From Lentisphaeria bacterium (lineage in GTDB: Bacteria; Verrucomicrobiota; Lentisphaeria; Oligosphaerales; Lenti-02), in NCBI GenBank assembly GCA_023145395.1, contig JAGLDW010000247.1, positions 1-5,218 of the forward strand: a DNA stretch of 5,218 nt, in the 5' to 3' direction. Of this stretch, positions 1 through 5,218 are shown in pieces. The notes beneath the pieces are model-generated. The model was given only the letters and a program-made list of their open reading frames with translations, ran no database searches and was not told the DNA's origin. How positions within the stretch are numbered: position 1 is the stretch's first letter; every line of letters starts with the position of its first letter. Made by a program: the position numbers and the translations under genes.

Positions 1-1
1 C

Positions 2-3000
2 TACCCCGAGAGCGAGTCGCAGACGTTTCCCACGGTGGTTGGCGGCGAGCAGACGATTCCGTACTACAAGGGGAAGGCTTCGACCGTGTATGGCTCGGCC
101 AAGCGGGAGACCTATCGACTGAGCGGCCATCTGCGTCACCGGCGTCTCGGAAAACTGCGGAATGTGGGCGATCTGGGCAAGGTGTATGCGCTGACGGGGA
201 GCCAGGCCCATGCGGAGCGGACACGCGTGGTGTTGCTGCGCCTGGCCGAGGTGTATCCCGCCTATCTGCCGCACGACTGGAACCGCGTCTACAAGGGCTA
301 CGGCAATCTGCAGTCCGGCAAACTCAGTGGCTGGAAGCTGAGCGACGCAGGCGTTTTTGTGCAGTTGGCAACCGCTTATGATCTCACCTACAACAGCGGG
401 GTCTACACGGACGAGGACAAGGTGCGCATCGAGGAGGGATGCTTCCGCGAGTTCGCCCGGCTGATGGTCGCCACCAGTCCGCGTGGCTGCTGTGTCAACG
501 ACGGGCCCACCGCTATGGCAGGCGGCGCGCTGGCCGGATTGATGATCGGCAGTCACGAGACCGTCGCCTGGGCCGTCGAGCCGCCGGATGGCTTCCTCGG
601 ATTTCTGGAAGAATATTTTGTGCGGGATGGGCATTGGTACGAGGCGTCTCCCTCCTACGAGGGCATGAGTGTCAATCCCCTCTACATGACTCCCGAGGCA
701 CTGCAGGGATATTCGGATCCCGTTGCCTACGCCGAGGAGGATCGCTACGACAATCTGGACCTGTACCAGCATCCGGTGATGCGGAAGATGATGATTGCGG
801 GCGTGTCCGAGGTCATGCCGGACGGGTGTCTCCCTCCGACCAATGATTCGACCTGGAGGGCACGCTTCTCGCGACGGCGGGTGGCGGCCCACGCCTACTG
901 GTATCCCTCGGAGGAGAACAATCGACTGCTGTCCTGGGCGTATGGCGGGTCGCTGGATGGACGGGGAGACGAGTACGCGCTGTTCCGGCGGGATCCGAGC
1001 CTGTCGGACGATACGATCGTGCCCGCGACTCCCTCCGAGCACAGCGTCGTGCGTCCAGGCGTGGGCTGGGCAATTCTGCGCACTGGCGGGACGCGCAAGG
1101 ACGCGGCTGTGTTTCTCGACTATGGACCGAAGGGGAGCGGACACGGGCATCCGGACCGCCTGAATATCATCTACTACGACTACGGGCGCGAACTGGTCAC
1201 GGACTTGGGGTATCTGGGCTGGGGCCATCCCAATCACCCCTGGCTCCGCAGCACCGCCAGCCACAACCAGGTGATCGTGGACGGGAAGCCGCACGGAGCG
1301 GCGGCGGGCGAGTTGGAGGCATTTTCCGGGGCAGGCGCTGTGCAGGGCGTGATCGCGTCCGCGCCGCGGGTCTATCCGGAGACGACCTCGACGTTTCGGC
1401 GGCACTTGGTGTTTGTGAACCACGGCGCCGGGCACCGCTACCTGGTGGATCTGTTCGAAGTGGAAGGCGGTGTCGATCACCAGTACGCATTCCACGGTGA
1501 CGGTGAGACATTCCACGCCCCCCCGCTTGCCTTCACGCCAACGGATATCGCGGCGCTGGGAGAGCCCGCCACGGGCTACAGGCACATGAAGGATGTTCGC
1601 CAGGCATCCACAGATGAGTCGTTCGTGTGTGAGTGGGTGTCCGACCCGGGAGAGCATATCGGAGTGCGTCTGCACATGATGGGGCAGGTTGGCACGACGC
1701 TGGTGCAGGCTAGCGCAAACGGTCTGCGCAATCGGAGTACACCATTCGCCAAGGTGAAGATGTACCCGATTCTTGTGCGTCGGAAGGGGCCATCCAATCG
1801 TTTTCTGGCCGTGGTCGAGGGGTTTCGGGGAGCGAGGGAGACGCCGTTGCAGGTGCGTCGGCTACGTGCGGAGTCCGCAAAGGGCTGGGCCGAAGCGGTG
1901 GAAGTTGTCGGTGACGGACGTCGGGATGTGGTTGTCTGCGCCTCTGCGGATGCCGCGGCCGCCGGGGTTTCACTGCCCGAGTTTCCGCAGATTCGCTGCC
2001 ATGCGCGGCTGGCGCTGTTCGGCAGGCGAGACGGTGTTGTGGAGATTCTCTGGGCGCTCGGAGGGAGCGGTGTGGCGTTTGGCGATGCGGTGCTGGAGAT
2101 TGTCCCGCCTGTGTCGGGGCGGGTGACACAAGCTGACGATGACGGAGACACGGTGATCGTGGATGCGCACATCGACGATGCATGGCGGGGGCGAGACCGA
2201 CAGTTGCTGATCACTGGCGATTCGCGTGGTGCCTACGCTGTGCGCGGGGCAAGCGTGAAGGGCGGGGCGACCGAAGTGGCTTTGGCGGACGAGCCGATTC
2301 TCGGTGTTTCCTCGGGGGACGCATTCACGGTTGTGCCTGCAGGCTCGTGGGAGCGGATTCTTCCGCAAGCCGTGCGCGTGCAGGGAGCTGTTCGCGGACT
2401 GCGAGTACCTGCGGAGGAGGCAGGGCGGGCATTCGCGAGGGACGGGGGCGGCGGCACTTGGCGTGAACTCCCAAAGGCAGCTGAAGGCGGGACGCTTGCT
2501 CTGCGCGTGGATGCGCTGTCCGCACAGGGTGATACCTGGGTCGTCGTGGGCGCAGAATCTCCCGCGAACGACCAGGACGCGCCCTTGGTGGAGGCGGTGC
2601 ACGATGCAAAGGGGACTGCGCTACAACAACCAGATGCGGGCTATCAGCCCAAGCTGAGGGACATCGTGTTGACGATTGTGGAAGCCAGTCTTCTCATCCG
2701 GGAGCAGATTGGCGTTTCTCTGCGCGGAGCGCATTCGGACGACGCGGCGGTCTCGTGGGACCTGTCTGGTGGGGACGGGCGGTGGAAGATTGCCGTGCGC
2801 CTGCCTGCGCAGTTGGCGGAGGACAGCTACGTCCTTGCGCTGTCCATCACCGATCGCGCACTGAATCATTGCACCAGTGAAGTCCGCTTCAACACGGTTG
2901 GCTTTGTCCATCCCTTTCGCGATCTGAAGGTGAGTGGCTCGAGTGGCGCCGTAGTCAAGTACTTTACGGCGCTCGACACACGGTTCTACCGTTCGGCAAA

Positions 3001-3307
3001 ACCTGGGGACTGGGTGGCCTTCGATTTCGATGTGGCCATAGCTGGACGGTATCGGGTCGAACTGGTGTACACGCAGTACAACTCCTACGGAATCGTGCAG
3101 GCAAGCCTGGACGGTGCGCCCTTGGGAGCACCCGTGGATCTGTACGGAAGGGACCTGCGCGGAGGCGGCGGGATGGCCGATTTTGGGGAACTGGAACTCG
3201 AGGCGGGGCGGCATGTCTTCCGGTTGGATGTCACAAGCCGCAACCCCTCTTCATCGAATTATTTCATCGGTGTCCGAGAATTGCACTTAAAGCCTTGTGG
3301 CAAATGA
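2..3307 (+). CDS. Heparinase II/III-family polysaccharide lyase, multidomain, 5' partial
   Basis: The reading frame is open from position 2 to the TGA at 3305-3307. The GTG at 35 is only an internal Val codon, so the start and any signal peptide lie upstream. Residues are numbered from that Val. Residues ~1-300 are helical, like the alpha/alpha toroid of these lyases, with N155 in a VNDGP motif and Y208 in SPSYEG as candidate active-site residues. Residues ~340-650 match the heparinase II/III beta-sandwich: GHGHPDRLN at 369-377 (H370, H372, D374), then WLRSTASHNQVIVDG at 403-417 with H410. Beta-rich regions follow: ~700-860 unrecognised, ~870-955 Ig-like, and ~957-1086 a carbohydrate-binding-like sandwich (NSYGIVQASLDG, ending YFIGVRELHL). 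Family knowledge: such enzymes cleave uronate-containing polysaccharides by beta-elimination outside the cytoplasm. The substrate cannot be read from sequence. Family assignment is firm; PL class and the C-terminal domain names are inference. Confidence 0.88.
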   Translation, partial: YPESESQTFPTVVGGEQTIPYYKGKASTVYGSAKRETYRLSGHLRHRRLGKLRNVGDLGKVYALTGSQAHAERTRVVLLRLAEVYPAYLPHDWNRVYKGYGNLQSGKLSGWKLSDAGVFVQLATAYDLTYNSGVYTDEDKVRIEEGCFREFARLMVATSPRGCCVNDGPTAMAGGALAGLMIGSHETVAWAVEPPDGFLGFLEEYFVRDGHWYEASPSYEGMSVNPLYMTPEALQGYSDPVAYAEEDRYDNLDLYQHPVMRKMMIAGVSEVMPDGCLPPTNDSTWRARFSRRRVAAHAYWYPSEENNRLLSWAYGGSLDGRGDEYALFRRDPSLSDDTIVPATPSEHSVVRPGVGWAILRTGGTRKDAAVFLDYGPKGSGHGHPDRLNIIYYDYGRELVTDLGYLGWGHPNHPWLRSTASHNQVIVDGKPHGAAAGELEAFSGAGAVQGVIASAPRVYPETTSTFRRHLVFVNHGAGHRYLVDLFEVEGGVDHQYAFHGDGETFHAPPLAFTPTDIAALGEPATGYRHMKDVRQASTDESFVCEWVSDPGEHIGVRLHMMGQVGTTLVQASANGLRNRSTPFAKVKMYPILVRRKGPSNRFLAVVEGFRGARETPLQVRRLRAESAKGWAEAVEVVGDGRRDVVVCASADAAAAGVSLPEFPQIRCHARLALFGRRDGVVEILWALGGSGVAFGDAVLEIVPPVSGRVTQADDDGDTVIVDAHIDDAWRGRDRQLLITGDSRGAYAVRGASVKGGATEVALADEPILGVSSGDAFTVVPAGSWERILPQAVRVQGAVRGLRVPAEEAGRAFARDGGGGTWRELPKAAEGGTLALRVDALSAQGDTWVVVGAESPANDQDAPLVEAVHDAKGTALQQPDAGYQPKLRDIVLTIVEASLLIREQIGVSLRGAHSDDAAVSWDLSGGDGRWKIAVRLPAQLAEDSYVLALSITDRALNHCTSEVRFNTVGFVHPFRDLKVSGSSGAVVKYFTALDTRFYRSAKPGDWVAFDFDVAIAGRYRVELVYTQYNSYGIVQASLDGAPLGAPVDLYGRDLRGGGGMADFGELELEAGRHVFRLDVTSRNPSSSNYFIGVRELHLKPCGK

Positions 3308-3320
3308 CCTGTAGTGGCCT

Positions 3321-3335
3321 GGGTCGCCGCGACCT
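3321..3335 (+). terminator. Small hairpin after the lyase stop codon (weak terminator candidate)
   Basis: GGTCG (3322-3326) pairs with CGACC (3330-3334) around a 3-nt loop, and a flanking G-T wobble extends the stem. It starts 14 nt after the lyase stop codon. No T-run follows: the downstream DNA is TG-rich. It is therefore not a standard intrinsic terminator. It could mark the 3' end of the transcript or be chance pairing in GC-rich sequence. Confidence 0.25.
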
Positions 3336-3361
3336 CGTGCGTGTGTACGTGAGTGTGTGTG
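3336..3361. repeat. TG-rich alternating purine/pyrimidine tract
   Basis: Positions 3336-3351 alternate pyrimidine and purine without a break for 16 nt (CGTGCGTGTGTACGTG). After one interruption at A3352, GTGTGTGTG follows at 3353-3361. It lies in the gap between the lyase and the GDPD-like gene, outside both coding regions. Such tracts can be length-variable and can adopt Z-DNA under supercoiling. Whether this one does either is unknown. Confidence 0.45.
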
Positions 3362-3475
3362 ACTTGTCAGCACCTTGAAGAAAACTGCGACATTTTGATG
3401 CGTGTGCTTGCCAAACTGCATCTCGGGGACACATTGGCGCTGTCAGACGGCAGTTGGGGCGAGTGCCCGCAAGAT

Positions 3476-3485
3476 GAAGAAGGGG
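3476..3485 (+). promoter_or_regulatory. Probable ribosome binding site of the GDPD-like gene
   Basis: The purine-rich run GAAGAAGGGG ends 9 nt before the ATG at 3495. It is the best Shine-Dalgarno-like stretch upstream of any in-frame start of this gene. The other in-frame ATGs, at 3402 and 3474, have no comparable run at the right distance. It supports the start at 3495, but the match to the AGGAGG consensus is only moderate. Confidence 0.45.
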
Positions 3486-3494
3486 CATGTGCGA

Positions 3495-4253
3495 ATGGAA
3501 TTTCTGTACAATGGAATCACCGCGTTTCGGGGCAGCTCGGATGCCTTTCCCGAAAACACGATGGCTGCCTATGAGGAGGCGCTCTCCGCTGGTGCGGACT
3601 GGCTGCAGATTGACATCCGTCAGACGGCGGATGGGCACTTTGTCGCTTGCCATGACGCCACGACCGGGCGGACCGCCGACCAAGATCTAGTGATTGCCGA
3701 ATCGACGTTGGGAGACTTGCAGGCTCTTGACTTCAGCGCTGGATTTCGCAAGCAATGGGGTCTGGGCGAAGAGGAGATGCCCGCCTCGCGGATTCCGTTG
3801 CTGCCGGACGTGCTGGCGCTCATTCGGCAGCAGGATGCCACACGTTTGTCGATTCAGCCATTCGAAGGGTGTCTGTCCGACGTCGCCATGGTGGTTCAGG
3901 AAATGGATGCGGACGAGTGGGTGGGCGTCAACGGCGGAGATGTCCGTATGCTTTTGCAGGCACGGCAATTCATGTCGGAAGTCCCCATCTTCTATGACAC
4001 GGGACCTGAGCCGGGATCTCCGCAGGAGGAGGTCGAAGTGGCTTTGGCGGGGCGGTTCAACTCCGTGGTCGTGCATCGAAGCACAGCCGACGCCGCTCGA
4101 ATCCGCGCTCTGGTCGGAGCGGGCTTCGAGGTGGGAGTCTGGACTGTCGATGATCCCGAGGAAATCCAGGCGCTGCTTCAGCTTGGCGCCAGCCGCTTCT
4201 ACACCGATTGCCCCTGGACTTCGCTAAGCGTGGTGGCCGAGTACTACGAGTAA
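3495..4253 (+). CDS. Glycerophosphodiester phosphodiesterase-like protein with degenerate active site
   Basis: This is a 252-aa GDPD-fold (TIM-barrel) protein with no signal peptide or membrane segment, so probably cytoplasmic. The start at 3495 gives MEFLYNGITAFRG, which puts the first barrel strand at the N-terminus as usual in the family, and a purine-rich RBS precedes it. ATGs at 3474 and 3402 would add 7 or 31 residues that do not look like the family. Landmarks are FRG..PENT (11-22), GADWLQIDI..TADG (33-47), CHD (52-54), RLSIQPFEG (117-125) and near the C-terminus VWTVDDPEE and YTD. Active GDPDs hydrolyse glycerophosphodiesters to glycerol-3-phosphate and an alcohol using two His and a metal held by Glu/Asp. 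Here the first His is F11, the first metal Glu is Q38 and the later Glu/Lys pair is Q121/F123, while D40 and H53 remain. Fold assignment is strong; enzyme activity is doubtful. It lies 187 nt downstream of the lyase on the same strand. Confidence 0.85.
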   Translation: MEFLYNGITAFRGSSDAFPENTMAAYEEALSAGADWLQIDIRQTADGHFVACHDATTGRTADQDLVIAESTLGDLQALDFSAGFRKQWGLGEEEMPASRIPLLPDVLALIRQQDATRLSIQPFEGCLSDVAMVVQEMDADEWVGVNGGDVRMLLQARQFMSEVPIFYDTGPEPGSPQEEVEVALAGRFNSVVVHRSTADAARIRALVGAGFEVGVWTVDDPEEIQALLQLGASRFYTDCPWTSLSVVAEYYE

Positions 4254-4384
4254 GGGTCGGCGCACGGCCATTCGCTTCGTTGCTCGTCGGTTACAGACCT
4301 GCGGGTCTGCGCCCTCCTCGTGCCTTGCGTCTGACCATCCGACACCCTCGCCAAAATGTGAGTAAGTTATTTCCGCGCCGACCC
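4254..4384. mobile_element. Putative MITE-like 131-bp element with 10-bp terminal inverted repeats
   Basis: GGGTCGGCGC at 4254-4263 is the exact reverse complement of GCGCCGACCC at 4375-4384. A TAA lies directly outside each end (4251-4253 and 4385-4387), as expected of a 3-bp target duplication. The left TAA is also the stop codon of the GDPD-like gene. The interior has no plausible gene but holds a perfect 6-bp hairpin. The element plus one TAA accounts for 134 of the 146 nt between the two convergent genes. Removing it leaves a tidy empty site with both stop codons intact and 12 nt apart. Some IS5-group transposases duplicate TNA-type 3-bp targets, so mobilisation in trans by one is possible but inferred. 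An alternative is a long stem-loop acting in transcript 3' ends. Confidence 0.5.
4294..4309. other. Perfect 6-bp hairpin inside the putative mobile element
   Basis: CAGACC (4294-4299) pairs with GGTCTG (4304-4309) around the tetraloop TGCG. It is not followed by a T-run on either strand, so it is not a standard terminator. It may be a structural part of the surrounding inverted-repeat element, or may help define the 3' ends of the two converging transcripts. Confidence 0.5.
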
Positions 4385-4399
4385 TAAGTCAGAGAAAAG

Positions 4400-5218
4400 C
4401 TATTGCGCGGCCTGCCAGCCGGGCTGGTCTTGGATCTCGTCGATGAAGGCGAGCATGTTCTCGAGCGGGACATCTCCCTCCACGGAATGCGCGGGGGCGA
4501 AGATGTAGCCGCCGTCTGTGCCAAGTTCGATGAGCGAACGCACTTCCGCACGGACTTCCTCGACCGTGCCGTAGGGCAGCGTCTGCTGGGTGGAGAGACC
4601 CCCGTGGAAGGCGAGGCGTCCATGATATTGTCGCTTGAGGGCGGCCACATCCATGACCTCGGGCTGGAAGGGATTGAAGCAGTCGAGCCCGATTTCGACA
4701 AGATCGTCGAACAGCTCGTCCACATCGCCGCAGGAGTGGATGAGCACCATCTTCCCCTCGCTCTTGACCGCGCCGTACATGCGAGTCAGCACGGGTTTGA
4801 TGAACTCGCGCCAGATCTGAGGTCCCATGATGAGACCGTGCTGCTGCCCCCAGTCATCGCCGAACTGGACGGCGTCGATGTCGAATGTCATGGCCTTGCG
4901 GGCTTGGGCGATGTTGTAGTCCGCGATGGCGTGGAACAGCTGATGCACAAAGCCGGGATTGACCACGAAGTCCATGAGCAGGTTTTCCATGCCCCGCAGC
5001 GTCCAGGCGCGCTCAAAAAGTGAGAAGCCGATGTTGAAGACGCGGAAGCGGTCGCCAAAATGCTCGAGTCTTTCGGGAATGGTGGAAAAGAACCCTTCGG
5101 CGGTGGGATCGGGAAATGTGTAGCCATCGAGAGTCGGCTCGGGCAGGACGCAGCCCTCGATGATGCCAATATCCCTGTCCACCTCGCGGTTCCACACTGC
5201 GCCAAAGACATCGCGGAA
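4400..5218 (-). CDS. Uroporphyrinogen decarboxylase (URO-D/MtaA-fold) family protein, 5' partial
   Basis: The frame ends at the TAG read from 4402-4400 and stays open to the right window edge, encoding FRDVFGAVWNREVDRDIG. The GTG at 5197 is an internal Val codon, so the true start lies outside. About 273 residues are present; full family members are usually ~340-350 aa, so the N-terminal quarter is missing. Recognisable URO-D superfamily landmarks are DVFGAVW..DIGIIEG, FGDDWG, VLIHSCGDVDELFDDL, LAFHGGLSTQQTLPYGT and GYIFAPAHSVEGDVPLENM. The HSC motif (H154 and C156, counting from the 5197 Val) matches the H-x-C zinc motif of MtaA/CmuA corrinoid methyltransferases and is not a feature of haem-pathway HemE. 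The usual third ligand, a Cys, is not seen; H237 stands in that region. Methyl transfer is thus likelier than haem synthesis, but the substrate is unknown. The gene converges on the GDPD-like gene. Confidence 0.87.
   Translation of the reverse strand, partial: FRDVFGAVWNREVDRDIGIIEGCVLPEPTLDGYTFPDPTAEGFFSTIPERLEHFGDRFRVFNIGFSLFERAWTLRGMENLLMDFVVNPGFVHQLFHAIADYNIAQARKAMTFDIDAVQFGDDWGQQHGLIMGPQIWREFIKPVLTRMYGAVKSEGKMVLIHSCGDVDELFDDLVEIGLDCFNPFQPEVMDVAALKRQYHGRLAFHGGLSTQQTLPYGTVEEVRAEVRSLIELGTDGGYIFAPAHSVEGDVPLENMLAFIDEIQDQPGWQAAQ

Noticed and set aside
1576..2602. Antisense open frames of 157-212 codons opposite the lyase gene
   Set aside because: Their translations are rich in Arg, Ser and Pro, typical of GC-rich shadow frames, and they overlap a convincing lyase frame along their full length.
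3377..3405. Possible promoter with a TTGAAG -35-like box
   Set aside because: No credible -10 hexamer lies at 16-18 nt: ATGCGT is the base run at 17 nt spacing.
3402..3494. N-terminal extension of the GDPD-like protein from the ATG at 3402 or 3474
   Set aside because: The extra residues do not resemble the family, no RBS stands before those ATGs, and the start at 3495 places the first barrel strand as expected.
4248..4366. GAGTAAG at 4248-4254 repeated at 4360-4366
   Set aside because: The second copy is inside the inverted-repeat element, not at its edge, so it cannot be its target duplication. A single 7-bp match is likely chance.
4403..5023. A 206-codon open frame on the + strand opposite the URO-D-like gene
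   Set aside because: It is antisense to a gene with clear family motifs. Its translation shows no family signal, and long antisense frames are expected in GC-rich coding DNA.

Overview
The window is GC-rich bacterial DNA, and most codons end in G or C. It carries three protein-coding genes. Two of them run off the window edges. Two genes point rightward and the third points leftward to meet them. The gene types are a large secreted-type heparinase II/III-family polysaccharide lyase with a carbohydrate-binding-like C-terminus, a GDPD-fold protein, and a URO-D/MtaA-type protein. This mix resembles polysaccharide-degrading members of the Planctomycetota/Verrucomicrobiota/Lentisphaerota (PVC) group or Hydrogenedentota-like lineages. 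That placement is inferred from gene content and remembered family patterns; no marker gene is present.

Layout. Positions 2-3307 (+) hold the last ~1,100 codons of a multidomain heparinase II/III-like lyase whose N-terminus lies outside the window. Positions 3308-3494 are a short gap with a small hairpin and a TG-rich alternating purine/pyrimidine tract. Positions 3495-4253 (+) encode a glycerophosphodiester phosphodiesterase (GDPD)-like protein of 252 aa. Positions 4254-4384 look like a 131-bp non-coding insertion: perfect 10-bp terminal inverted repeats, a TAA on both sides, and an internal 6-bp hairpin. Positions 4400-5218 (-) hold the C-terminal ~273 codons of a URO-D/MtaA-fold protein that reads in from the right edge.

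Main points of interest. (1) The GDPD-like protein keeps the fold landmarks but has lost expected catalytic residues. The HRG histidine is Phe, the first metal-ligand Glu is Gln, and the later ExK-type Glu/Lys are Gln/Phe. It is either a catalytically dead paralogue or a GDPD-fold protein with a new role. (2) The intergenic element sits exactly at the GDPD stop codon and fills nearly all of the gap between the two convergent genes. Removing it with one TAA leaves a clean empty site with the two stop codons only 12 nt apart. This suggests a MITE-like mobile element.

How the genes may work together is speculative. The lyase would cleave acidic or otherwise substituted polysaccharides outside the cytoplasm. 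The GDPD-like and URO-D/MtaA-like proteins are probably cytoplasmic, and nothing in the sequence proves that they act in the same pathway.
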